17,647 nt of DNA from DASZYF01 sp035545535 (GCA_035545535.1 DASZYF010000170.1:1-17647), one strand, 5' to 3'; counted from the stretch's first letter, positions 1 to 6,740 are shown. Numbers and translations are program-made. The notes: generated by a model from the sequence alone, not told the origin.

Positions 1-47
1 TCGCCCAGCTCGTCCCACTCGGAACGCCCGTGAGGATCACCGCCTGA
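1..47 (+). CDS. L,D-transpeptidase, C-terminal fragment (5' end outside window)
   Basis: Reading in the frame that begins at base 3 gives AQLVPLGTPVRITA followed by TGA at 45-47. This matches the usual last strand of YkuD L,D-transpeptidases (a leucine-rich turn, then GTPVxI) and parallels the end of the next gene (SVGTLVQIH). The stop overlaps the next start codon as TGATG, so the two genes are probably cotranscribed and translationally coupled. The catalytic part lies outside the window. Identification rests on 14 residues plus the tandem context, so an unrelated protein ending remains possible. Confidence 0.6.
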   Translation, partial: AQLVPLGTPVRITA

Positions 48-1009
48 TGACCCGACGTCCCTCGCCCGCCCGCCGTCTGATCGGCGCCGGTGCGGCCCTC
101 ACGCTCGTCGCCGGCATCGGCGTGGCCGTGCGCGGGGTCGATCCGACACCCGCCGGCGCCCCGAAGAGCAGCACCACCACCACGGCCTTGCAGCCTGCGG
201 GCTATGCCGCCCCGGCCGCCGCCGCGCCGCAGACCGCCGCCGCGCAGGTGTCGGTGCAGTCATCGGGCACGAGCAGCGCGCCGACCGGCGCGTCGCCGCA
301 GGACGCCCCGAACGCGCAAGCCCCGCACGCACAGGCCCCGCACTCGCAGACCACGCCGACGCAGCCACGCCTCCACCCGCAGGCACCGCCGAGCTACGGC
401 ACCAAGGCCCCGATGGCGAGCAACGTGATCCTGCCGCGCGGCTCGTCGCTGCGGATCTACGCGCACTCCACCGGCAAGCAGAAGCTGATCGACCTCAGCA
501 ACCCGCTGCTGCAGGGCGTTCCGCTGGTGCTCGCGCAGGAGGGCAAGGTGCGCGACCACCGCATCCCGGTGGCGCTGCCGGTGCGTCCGAACAACGTCGT
601 CGGCTGGGTGAAGCCCGCGGACGTGAAGATCCGCCCCGACCACTGGCGCATCGCGATCTACCGCAGCCAGCACCGCCTGCTGCTGTGGAAGGACCAGACC
701 CTCATGGGCTCGTTCCCGGTCGCGGTGGGCAAGCCGTCGACGCCGACGCCGACGGGGATCTACTACCTGCTCGTGAAGATGACGAGCTGGGGCGACTACG
801 GCCCGTGGCTCATGCCGACCAGCGGCTTCAGCGACGTCTACCAGACGTTCGGCCTCAACGGCGGTGACGCCGCGATCGCCATCCACGGCACCGACGAGGA
901 CTCCTCGGTCGGGCACTCGGTGAGCCACGGCTGCATCCGCATGCACAACCGCGACGTGTCACTCATCGCGCCGATGCTGTCCGTCGGCACGCTCGTCCAG
1001 ATCCACTAG
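47..1009 (+). CDS. Secreted L,D-transpeptidase (YkuD domain)
   Basis: The 320-residue protein is exported or lipid-anchorless and should form 3-3 crosslinks in peptidoglycan, or attach proteins to it. Residues 1-30 form a signal peptide (Arg-rich start, then an Ala/Leu/Val core). Residues 35-125 are a low-complexity Ala/Pro/Thr/Gln/His spacer that includes the repeated unit AQAPH, suited to spanning the wall. A short beta-rich SH3-like segment follows at about 130-195. The YkuD catalytic domain occupies about 197-320 and has the SHGCIRMHN signature, with nucleophile Cys296 and partner histidines at 280 and 294. The ATG at 47 overlaps the upstream stop and gives the expected signal peptide. 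The function is secure from the motif; the in vivo substrate is not. Confidence 0.93.
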   Translation: MTRRPSPARRLIGAGAALTLVAGIGVAVRGVDPTPAGAPKSSTTTTALQPAGYAAPAAAAPQTAAAQVSVQSSGTSSAPTGASPQDAPNAQAPHAQAPHSQTTPTQPRLHPQAPPSYGTKAPMASNVILPRGSSLRIYAHSTGKQKLIDLSNPLLQGVPLVLAQEGKVRDHRIPVALPVRPNNVVGWVKPADVKIRPDHWRIAIYRSQHRLLLWKDQTLMGSFPVAVGKPSTPTPTGIYYLLVKMTSWGDYGPWLMPTSGFSDVYQTFGLNGGDAAIAIHGTDEDSSVGHSVSHGCIRMHNRDVSLIAPMLSVGTLVQIH

Positions 1010-1019
1010 CCCAGCCCAG

Positions 1020-1031
1020 CCGGCGCGCCGG
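1020..1031. repeat. 12-bp perfect palindrome between convergent genes
   Basis: CCGGCGCGCCGG lies in the 27-bp gap between the stop of the L,D-transpeptidase and the stop of the convergent phosphodiester glycosidase gene. It could be a short bidirectional terminator stem, but it has no loop and no T tract, so that role is uncertain. Confidence 0.35.
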
Positions 1032-1036
1032 GCCGG

Positions 1037-1948
1037 TCATTCGGAACGGACCGGCGGCTTCCGCTTCGGCGGCAGCGGCGCCGCGAGCACGGTGAAGAAG
1101 TCGCGCGTGAAGCCGGAGAGGAACTGGTTCGCCGGACGCGCCTGACCGGTCAGGGCGGCGACGAGCGGGCCACCCTTCTTGTGGGCGTAGTCGAGCTGCA
1201 ACCACTCGGGGTTGATGTCGAGCTCCATCGCGGTGCGCGCACCGCACTGGATGAGGGCCGTGGCGAGGTCACGCGGGCTGGTGCTCATCGACGCGGCGTA
1301 GAGCAGGTTGCCCTTCGCGTCGGTCGCGATGGCGCTGCGCGCATCGACGAACTTCTTCGACAACGTCCAGCCCCAGACCTGACCGTCGGGGTTGTCGATC
1401 TGCGGCGACAGCCGGCCACCACTGATGAGCAGCGTGAGGTTCTGCCGCACCGACACCGCTCCCGCGGGCGCACCCGTCGGCCACGACACGATCGTCGCGT
1501 TGCCCTTCGGGCCGATGACGAGGCTCGCGTAGCCCGACCGCAGCGGGCTGATCGTGCGCTTCTCCTGCATGTAGCCGCCGGTTCCGGCCTTGAGCTTGAA
1601 CGCGCCGTTGAAGGCGGCGAGCAGCTTGGGGCGCTCGCTGCTGCTCACGGCCGGGCCGCCCTTGAGGCCGTTCGCGGCCGCGCCCGGATCCTCGGAGCCC
1701 GCGTGCAGCGCGTAGGTGACGGTGCCCTTGTGGAAGCGGATGACGTCGACGCGCACGCCGTCCCGGAGCCCGACCTCGCGCCGGTCCACCGCGACGTTCG
1801 GACCGTTGCGGGCCTCGAGCACCCAACCCGGCTGCACGGCGTCGTGCGCACGGGTCGGAGCGGCGGAGCCGCTGGCCGTCGGCACGAACGCGGCGACGGC
1901 CGCGGCACTGGTGGCGAGCAACGCGATGCGGGTCACGGCGCGGCGCAT
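1037..1948 (-). CDS. Secreted phosphodiester glycosidase family protein (NAGPA/DUF2233)
   Basis: The 303-residue protein starts with a signal peptide (residues 1-29, RR then an Ala/Leu/Val core). The rest resembles the NAGPA (uncovering-enzyme, PF09992) fold. It has a beta-rich start around VDVIRFHKG, the LLAAFNGAFK segment (109-118) typical of the family's first core strand, then LTLLISGGRL (171-180) and the late ARSAIATDAKGNLL element (203-215). At 240-250 AMELDINPEWL stands where many members carry a glycine-rich LDGGGS loop, so the active-site loop is unusual. Family members cleave GlcNAc phosphodiesters or related exopolysaccharide and wall-polymer linkages; the substrate here is unknown. 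The ATG at 1948 has a TAGCCT hexamer 7 bases upstream, which suggests a leaderless message. It may act on the same wall as the convergent transpeptidases. Confidence 0.8.
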   Translation of the reverse strand: MRRAVTRIALLATSAAAVAAFVPTASGSAAPTRAHDAVQPGWVLEARNGPNVAVDRREVGLRDGVRVDVIRFHKGTVTYALHAGSEDPGAAANGLKGGPAVSSSERPKLLAAFNGAFKLKAGTGGYMQEKRTISPLRSGYASLVIGPKGNATIVSWPTGAPAGAVSVRQNLTLLISGGRLSPQIDNPDGQVWGWTLSKKFVDARSAIATDAKGNLLYAASMSTSPRDLATALIQCGARTAMELDINPEWLQLDYAHKKGGPLVAALTGQARPANQFLSGFTRDFFTVLAAPLPPKRKPPVRSE

Positions 1949-1955
1949 GCGCGAA

Positions 1956-1961
1956 AGGCTA
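1956..1961 (-). promoter_or_regulatory. Candidate -10 hexamer (leaderless) for the phosphodiester glycosidase gene
   Basis: On the minus strand TAGCCT ends 7 bases before the ATG at 1948. This fits the TANNNT pattern and spacing seen at other genes in this window, placing the transcription start at or next to the start codon. No convincing -35 box was found. Confidence 0.45.
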
Positions 1962-1963
1962 TT

Positions 1964-1995
1964 GGTCGTCGGTCTCAGCGGTCGTCGGTCTCAGC
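1964..1995. repeat. Perfect 16-bp tandem duplication across a stop codon
   Basis: GGTCGTCGGTCTCAGC occurs twice in direct succession (1964-1979 and 1980-1995). The second copy contains the aminotransferase stop codon (1991-1993). The first lies in the 42-bp gap just upstream of the phosphodiester glycosidase promoter. Confidence 0.85.
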
Positions 1996-3151
1996 GGCCG
2001 CTGATCTCACGCACGGCGGCGACCAGGGCCGCGACCTCGTCCTCGGTGTTGAAGAAGTGCGGTCCGACGCGGATGCCGGCGCCCGGACGGTGGTCGACGA
2101 CGAAGCCACGCTCGACGAGGGCGTCGTGCACGCGCTCGCCGTCTCCAGGGTCGAACGTCACGCTGCCACCGCGCTGCGCGGGGTCGGCCGGCGAGCGCAG
2201 CGTCCAGCCGTGCTCGCGCACGGCCTCGACGAGCGGCTGGGTGAGGCTCAGGCTGCGCGCGCGCACGATCGCCATGCCGATGTCGTGCAGCGCCCGGTAG
2301 CCCGGCTCGGCCGCGTACGCCGACGGCACCCCGGGCGTGCCGCCCGCGAAGCGGGCGACGCCGGCGGCCGGCTCCCACGCGGGTTCGAAGCCGAAGGGCC
2401 GGGCGTGGCCCCACCACGACGGGGTGCGGGGCGCGAGCCGGTCGAGAGCGTGGTCGGCCACGTGCATCCAGCCCGCACCCGGCCCTCCGCAGAGGAACTT
2501 GACGCTGCCGCCGACGCACACGTCCACGCCGGCGCGAACGACGTCGAGCGGCACTGCTCCGGCGGCCTGGTAGGCGTCGAGCACGACGAGGGCGCCGTGC
2601 CGGTGCGCGGCCTCGACGACCGGCGCGACGTCGTTCAGCGTGGCCGTGCGGAAGAACACCTGCGAGACGAACACCGCCGCCGTGCGGTCATCGACCGCCG
2701 CCGCGAGGCGCGTGAGGTCCGCGTGCACCCCGTCGTCGCTGACCGTGACGACCTCGAGCTCGGGCGCGTACTGCGACCAGAGGTACCGGGTGCCCGGCCA
2801 CTCGAGGTCCGCGAGCACCACCCGCGGTCGCCGGTCGAGCGGCAGCGCGGTGGCGACGTCGGTGAGGCAGTCGGCGACGTTCTGCCGCATCACGGTCGTG
2901 CCCGGGGGCGCACCGACGAGCGCACCGACGAGGTCCGCGACGCGCACCATCTCGGGGGCCCACTCCTCCCACGCGAGCACACCCTCCCGCGCCCACCGCT
3001 CGGTGTACGCGGACAGCCGGGCGGGGGTGTCGCGATGCATCGCGCCGAGCGTGTGGTTCGCCAGGTACGTCTTGTGCGCGAGCACCGGGTAGTCCACCCG
3101 GCGCGCGAGCAGCTCGTCGTGGACGCTCACCGCGTCACGACGCGGACGCAT
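1991..3151 (-). CDS. Kynureninase-like / class V aminotransferase-fold PLP enzyme
   Basis: The 386-residue protein (counted from the ATG at 3151) has a class V aminotransferase fold. An N-terminal substrate segment reads YLANHTLGAM, a common start in kynureninase-like proteins. Asp192 in VVLDAYQAAGAVPLDV should pair with the PLP pyridine nitrogen. Lys218 in GGSVKFLCGGPGAGW is the Schiff-base lysine, in a context close to the kynureninase YKYLNxGPG motif. Near the C-terminus, GIRVGPHFFNTEDEV is the conserved closing strand and helix. True kynureninase activity is not established: no other tryptophan-catabolic gene is nearby, and desulfurase or other beta-lyase activity is equally possible. The reading frame overlaps the upstream gene's stop. 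A GTG at 3175 or a GTG at 3130, just after that stop, are alternative starts and none has a good Shine-Dalgarno, so expression probably depends on coupling. Confidence 0.8.
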   Translation of the reverse strand: MRPRRDAVSVHDELLARRVDYPVLAHKTYLANHTLGAMHRDTPARLSAYTERWAREGVLAWEEWAPEMVRVADLVGALVGAPPGTTVMRQNVADCLTDVATALPLDRRPRVVLADLEWPGTRYLWSQYAPELEVVTVSDDGVHADLTRLAAAVDDRTAAVFVSQVFFRTATLNDVAPVVEAAHRHGALVVLDAYQAAGAVPLDVVRAGVDVCVGGSVKFLCGGPGAGWMHVADHALDRLAPRTPSWWGHARPFGFEPAWEPAAGVARFAGGTPGVPSAYAAEPGYRALHDIGMAIVRARSLSLTQPLVEAVREHGWTLRSPADPAQRGGSVTFDPGDGERVHDALVERGFVVDHRPGAGIRVGPHFFNTEDEVAALVAAVREISGR

Positions 3152-5225
3152 CGATGGCCGGCCCCATGCGTTCACGATCTCGCACCCGCTTGCGGAACCA
3201 CGCCCAGAAGGCCACCGACGCCACGACGACGACCGGCAGCGGCAACCAGGTCGTGATGTCGGCCCGCACGCTGCCCTCGGTGCCGGCGGCCGGGTGCAGC
3301 ACGAGGTGGAGCAGGCCGAACACCGCGACGGTGAACGCGACGGCCCACCACGCCCGCGACCAGGCGACCACCTGCACGCCCTTGACGAAGGTCATGGGCA
3401 GCAGGCCGAACACCGCGCACTCCAACCCGGCGACGACCGTCGCCGTCAGCGCCGCCTGCAGCACGAGCAACCCGAACGGCGCGTTGCCATGGTCCTCGAT
3501 CGCGTGCGTGACCGCACGGTCCACCGGCACGGACCAGCACCAGGCCGCGACGGCCGAGCCGATCGTGAACACGGCGCAGAGGAACACCCCGCGCCCGCGC
3601 TCGCGGTCCGATGCGTTGCCGTCGACGGGCACGACCGCCGCGCACACCCCGATGAGGTAGCCGGGCTGGATGTGACCCACGCGGGAGATGACCACGCACA
3701 GGACGCCGATCGGGATGCTGCCGACGAACAGCCGCATCGACCGTCGCTCGTCGGTGCGGTTGTGCAGCGACCACGACAGCGGCAGCTCCCACGCACACGT
3801 CAGGACGAGGAACGCGATGGCGAGCCCGAGGGCCAGGGCGAGCGAAGCGCGGTCGAGGCCGAAGTGGGGATCGATGAGCCCGTGGATGGTGGCCGACGCG
3901 AGCCCGAACAGGCCGAGCGCGGCCCACCCCGCCACGCCGTCGACGTAGACCTCCGCCCGTCGCGTGCGGTTCCGCAGCCGCGCCGTCCAGTCCATGATCT
4001 CGTCGTAGTTCTCGATGAACGCCTTGTTCGCGACCTGCGCGGAGAACCCGACCGCGACCAGCGCGAGCAGGGCGATGAGCACGTTCTCTCCGACGGACTT
4101 CGCGTCGGTGGCGACCGTCTCCGGGGTGCGCAGCGACAGCGGCAGCACCGACACGCGATGGGCTCGGACGGCGGCCTCGAGCCGCGCACCGCCCGCGGGC
4201 GTGAGCGATCCCCCCACCGCGGGTGGCGGCGCGGACGGGATCGGCGGCGACGGGCCTCCCGCGGCGGCAGACGCGGGACCGGCTGCAGCAGAGGGGCTCT
4301 GGGTCGTCGTCCCGGCTGGTGCCGAGACCACCGCGCTCGCGGGCGGCGGTGACGGCGGTCGGGCGGTCGATGACGTGCTCGCCCGCGCGGTGCGCGTCGC
4401 CGTCGGCATCGGCGCGCGGGTCCCCGGCACCACGGCCGGAGCGGTCGACGCGGACCCAGCCGCGGTCGGGGGCGATGCTGGTGTCGGTGAAGGCGTCGGG
4501 GGCCGGACGATCGCCCTGCCCGGACCGAACGACACGTCGTCGATGAGCCCGCTGGCCCGCAGCGTGCCGTCGCCCACCGTGCTGCCGTGCGTGACGCACG
4601 CACCGTCACCGAACGCCCAGGGCGCGTCGGAGTCGAAGCTCACGACGCCGTTGGTCACCGCCGACGCGGTCTGGCTGTCGGCGGTCACCAAGAACGTGGT
4701 CCCGGCGCGCTTGACGGTGATCTCGTGCCACCGGTCGTCGAGCACGTTCACCGGGACGGTGACGTGGAAGCCGCCGTTGCTCGAGTCCTGCACCTCGGCG
4801 TACAGCTGCGACGTCCCGAAGGCGCGCAGGTCGAAGAACGACACGTAGCCGCAGGACGCGCGCTTGCTGAGGATGTCGTAGCGGTCCGCCGCATCGCCGG
4901 TCAGCTTCACCCAGAGGTGCACGGTGAAGTCCTGGGTGCCGTAGTTGCCGACGCCGGGGTCGGACAGGGCGAGGGCGCGGTCGGCGTCGACGCTGAACGC
5001 GTAGTCGCCGGGCTGCCCGGTGTGCCCGGGGCCGTACGCGGGCCGGCCGGACCACACCGCGTCGGCCGTGCCGTAGGAGTCCTTGGGTGAGAGGTCGCCC
5101 GCGTAGTAGTGGGCGCTCGCGTTGACGCCGGCCCCGGCGGGGGCGGCGAACGCCGCGACGAGCACGCCGAGGACGGCGACGAGCATGAGCGCGGCCGACC
5201 TCGGCCGCGCAGGTCGCTGGGTCAC
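3135..5225 (-). CDS. Large membrane protein: LamG-like ectodomain, Pro/Ala/Ser/Thr linker, polytopic membrane domain
   Basis: The 696-residue protein has three parts. After a signal peptide (about 1-32), residues about 38-238 look like a LamG/concanavalin-like beta-sandwich: DFTVHLWVKL (99-108), WHEITVKR (166-173), FLVTADSQ, LIDDVSFG (227-234). Cys125 and Cys210 could form a disulfide. Residues 240-350 are a Pro/Ala/Ser/Thr-rich linker. Residues about 380-680 contain seven or eight hydrophobic segments and end in a basic RKRVRDRER tail. In the membrane part SRVGHIQPGYLIG (514-526) and ECAVFGLLPMTFVKG (602-616) look like conserved motifs. Glu602, His640 and His644 are polar residues near or in membrane segments. 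I do not recognise a function; carbohydrate or wall sensing and a membrane enzyme are possibilities. The GTG start has a strong Shine-Dalgarno 4 bases upstream. Confidence 0.8.
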   Translation of the reverse strand: MTQRPARPRSAALMLVAVLGVLVAAFAAPAGAGVNASAHYYAGDLSPKDSYGTADAVWSGRPAYGPGHTGQPGDYAFSVDADRALALSDPGVGNYGTQDFTVHLWVKLTGDAADRYDILSKRASCGYVSFFDLRAFGTSQLYAEVQDSSNGGFHVTVPVNVLDDRWHEITVKRAGTTFLVTADSQTASAVTNGVVSFDSDAPWAFGDGACVTHGSTVGDGTLRASGLIDDVSFGPGRAIVRPPTPSPTPASPPTAAGSASTAPAVVPGTRAPMPTATRTARASTSSTARPPSPPPASAVVSAPAGTTTQSPSAAAGPASAAAGGPSPPIPSAPPPAVGGSLTPAGGARLEAAVRAHRVSVLPLSLRTPETVATDAKSVGENVLIALLALVAVGFSAQVANKAFIENYDEIMDWTARLRNRTRRAEVYVDGVAGWAALGLFGLASATIHGLIDPHFGLDRASLALALGLAIAFLVLTCAWELPLSWSLHNRTDERRSMRLFVGSIPIGVLCVVISRVGHIQPGYLIGVCAAVVPVDGNASDRERGRGVFLCAVFTIGSAVAAWCWSVPVDRAVTHAIEDHGNAPFGLLVLQAALTATVVAGLECAVFGLLPMTFVKGVQVVAWSRAWWAVAFTVAVFGLLHLVLHPAAGTEGSVRADITTWLPLPVVVVASVAFWAWFRKRVRDRERMGPAIDASAS

Positions 5226-5229
5226 GGCG

Positions 5230-5236
5230 CCTCCCC
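5230..5236 (-). promoter_or_regulatory. Strong Shine-Dalgarno for the LamG membrane protein
   Basis: On the minus strand GGGGAGG lies 4 bases before the GTG at 5225 and fixes that start. A TAGAGT hexamer (5248-5243, minus strand), 17 bases before the start, could be its -10 box, giving a leader of roughly ten bases. Confidence 0.6.
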
Positions 5237-5301
5237 GCGCGGACTCTAGGCCGGACGGGTCAACTCTCGCTGCGCCATAAAGTCCAACGGCCGCCGCGGT
5301 C

Positions 5302-5307
5302 GATCTT
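5302..5307 (+). promoter_or_regulatory. Candidate -10 hexamer (leaderless) for the DUF2510 gene
   Basis: GATCTT ends 7 bases before the GTG at 5315, and no Shine-Dalgarno is present. TAAAGT at 5278-5283 is an alternative -10 that would leave a leader of about 25 bases. The 89-bp region from 5226 to 5314 separates divergent genes and must hold both promoters. Confidence 0.35.
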
Positions 5308-5314
5308 CCCCCTC

Positions 5315-6019
5315 GTGTCCACCCGCGTGAACCTCGACCTCAGCACGCGCCTGTTCTGGCAGGCCGGCGTCACCGCGGTGTTCGCGCCGTTCGCCTCGAC
5401 GAAGGGCTGGGTGCTGCTCGTCCTGCTGCTCGCCGCCGCGTCGGGCGGGCTCGGGGCGTACCTGCGCGAGGACCCGCAGGCGGGCCGGAGGCTCACGCTC
5501 GGCTTCGAGGTGGTCGCGATCGTGGTCGGCGTGTGGGCCTTCCTCGGTGATCACTACGTGCCCGGCACCATCGTCGCGGCGGTCACCCTGTTCACCGCGG
5601 CGACGTCGCCCGACGTCGACCCGGAGCCGACCGAGCCGTTGTCGGCCCTCATCCCCGTGCAGGCCGGCCCCGAGCGCGTGACGTACGCGCCGGTCTCGGC
5701 CACCGCCGCCCCGGCGTTCGCCGGCGCGCTGCCGCCCGCGCAGGTGGCGTCGCGGGAGGCGGTGCAGGCGGCGCTGCAGCCCGCGGCGTCCCGCTCGATC
5801 CAGACCGCGCACCTCGTCCCCGAACCCGCGCACGTCCCCGAGCCCGCGCACGCCGCCGTGGCGGCGCCGCTCGTGGTCGCAACGTCCGGGGCCGCCCTGC
5901 CGCCGGGGCAGTGGGCCGCCGACCCGACCGGGCGCCACCACTACCGCTGGTGGGACGGCCGGACCTGGACGTCGCACGTGTCCACGCACGGCCGGGAAGG
6001 CATCGACGCCCTGCACTGA
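5315..6019 (+). CDS. Membrane protein with C-terminal DUF2510 domain
   Basis: The 234-residue protein begins at GTG. Hydrophobic segments at about 31-49 and 61-77, with a third weaker one at 82-96, anchor the N-terminal part in the membrane. Residues 100-194 form an Ala/Pro/Val-rich, probably disordered linker with HVPEPAH-type repeats. The C-terminal segment, about 195-225, is DUF2510: PPGQWAADP, then HHYRWWDGRTWTSHV. This small Trp-rich module is common at the ends of actinobacterial membrane proteins and its molecular role is unknown. Charge distribution does not settle which side of the membrane the tail occupies. The stop lies 7 bp from the stop of the convergent RHH gene. The domain call is firm and no function is assigned. 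Confidence 0.85.
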   Translation: MSTRVNLDLSTRLFWQAGVTAVFAPFASTKGWVLLVLLLAAASGGLGAYLREDPQAGRRLTLGFEVVAIVVGVWAFLGDHYVPGTIVAAVTLFTAATSPDVDPEPTEPLSALIPVQAGPERVTYAPVSATAAPAFAGALPPAQVASREAVQAALQPAASRSIQTAHLVPEPAHVPEPAHAAVAAPLVVATSGAALPPGQWAADPTGRHHYRWWDGRTWTSHVSTHGREGIDALH

Positions 6020-6026
6020 CCCGGGG

Positions 6027-6407
6027 TCAGGCGGGCTGGGTCCCGAAGCCCGGCGGCATCTGCTGGGTGTCCAGGAACTGGTCGACCAGCCCGCGCACCA
6101 CCGTCGCCATCGTGAACCCGTGGTCGCCGCACCACGCCCGCAGCCGCTGGTGCTGGTCGGCGGGGAAGCGCACGGGCACCATCTGCAGCTCGCCGCCCGT
6201 GCTCGCCCGCGCGGACCGGAAGCCCGGCGGCTCGGTCGCACCGGAGAGCGCGATGAACCCGGGCGCGGCGAGGGCCGGCGCGGGCCGGCTCGCCTGCGGG
6301 CCCAGCCCGCGCTCGAGCAGGTAGGCGAGCACGACGTCGCGCTCCTCGTCGGGGAGCCGGCCGACGGCCTTCAGCAGCAGCTTGATCGGGTCCGGATCGT
6401 CGGCCAT
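6027..6407 (-). CDS. Ribbon-helix-helix DNA-binding regulator
   Basis: The 126-residue protein starts at the ATG at 6407, chosen because GAGGAG sits 5 bases upstream; the in-frame ATG at 6434 has no such site. Residues 6-35 form an amphipathic helical segment (IKLLLKAVGRLPDEERDVVLAYLLERG) that could mediate assembly. Residues 36-75 are a Pro/Ala linker. Residues 76-114 fit a ribbon-helix-helix: strand MVPVRFP, helix ADQHQRLRAWCGDHG, then helix TMATVVRGLVDQFLDTQ. The motif PPGF recurs at 60-63 and 118-121, with APGF at 48-51. RHH proteins bind DNA as dimers on short repeated sites. Three 12-bp-spaced half-sites lie directly upstream, over this gene's own likely promoter, so autorepression is probable. 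No toxin gene adjoins it, so a toxin-antitoxin role is not supported. Confidence 0.75.
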   Translation of the reverse strand: MADDPDPIKLLLKAVGRLPDEERDVVLAYLLERGLGPQASRPAPALAAPGFIALSGATEPPGFRSARASTGGELQMVPVRFPADQHQRLRAWCGDHGFTMATVVRGLVDQFLDTQQMPPGFGTQPA

Positions 6408-6412
6408 GGCGG

Positions 6413-6418
6413 CTCCTC
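6413..6418 (-). promoter_or_regulatory. Shine-Dalgarno deciding the RHH gene start
   Basis: On the minus strand GAGGAG lies 5 bases before the ATG at 6407. This favours the 126-residue product over a 135-residue product from the ATG at 6434. Confidence 0.7.
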
Positions 6419-6440
6419 GCGCACGCGCAGACATCGCTGC

Positions 6441-6476
6441 GATACCTGTGACGATATCGCATGGGATATCTAACGT
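6441..6476. promoter_or_regulatory. Three 12-bp direct repeats: candidate RHH operator
   Basis: GATACCTGTGAC, GATATCGCATGG and GATATCTAACGT begin at 6441, 6453 and 6465. The six-base head GATAYC therefore recurs exactly every 12 bp, and the last two heads are perfect palindromes. GCGATA (6439-6444) and TATCGC (6455-6460) add an inverted repeat. A plausible minus-strand promoter for the RHH gene, TATCGT (6456-6451) with TCGACG 17 bases upstream, lies inside the repeats. The third repeat also approaches the -35 zone of the divergent small membrane-protein gene. The array suits cooperative binding of RHH dimers that control both genes. Confidence 0.6.
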
Positions 6477-6500
6477 CGAGCGACCCGGCGGCCAGGGTGC

Positions 6501-6506
6501 GATGCT
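6501..6506 (+). promoter_or_regulatory. Candidate -10 hexamer (leaderless) for the lmo0937-type gene
   Basis: GATGCT ends 6 bases before the GTG at 6513, the same geometry as at glpX and the class I fumarase gene. Confidence 0.4.
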
Positions 6507-6512
6507 CTAGAG

Positions 6513-6671
6513 GTGCTGCTCGCCATCGCCGCGCTGATCGTCGCGTTCTGGCTGGTGGGTGTCCTCCTCCACCTGATCTCCGGCCTGTTCCACCTGATCC
6601 TCGTGATCGCGGTGGCGATCGTGCTCTACCACCTCATCGTCGGCGGCAAGCGAGGGTCACGCGTCGACTGA
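6513..6671 (+). CDS. Small lmo0937-family (DUF5670-like) membrane protein
   Basis: This 52-residue ORF starts at GTG and ends at TGA (6669-6671). Two hydrophobic stretches, about residues 1-22 and 24-43, are separated by a short SG turn and followed by a basic GGKRGSR tail. The pattern LLxxLIxxxWLxGxLLHxxxGLxHLIL, then a second hydrophobic stretch, is characteristic of the very short lmo0937-family membrane proteins found across Gram-positive bacteria. Their function is unknown, although in several species they are stress- or growth-phase-regulated. The start is supported by the -10-like hexamer 6 bases upstream. The gene is divergent from the RHH regulator and shares the repeat-bearing intergenic region, so it is a likely target of that regulator. 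Confidence 0.75.
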   Translation: MLLAIAALIVAFWLVGVLLHLISGLFHLILVIAVAIVLYHLIVGGKRGSRVD

Positions 6672-6740
6672 CGTCGTCGTCGGTTGCCGGCGGATGTCCG
6701 TTGCGCTCGCACGCGTCACGCGAACGACGCGCGCGTCTGG

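Noticed and set aside
1181..3256. A 691-codon open frame on the plus strand across the glycosidase and PLP-enzyme genes
   Set aside because: Same reasoning: Arg/Val/Ala-rich translation with no motifs, opposite genes with clear signal peptide or PLP motifs.
6027..6434. RHH gene as half of a toxin-antitoxin pair
   Set aside because: No toxin-like ORF (RelE, PIN, HicA, MazF type) adjoins it. Neighbours are membrane proteins.
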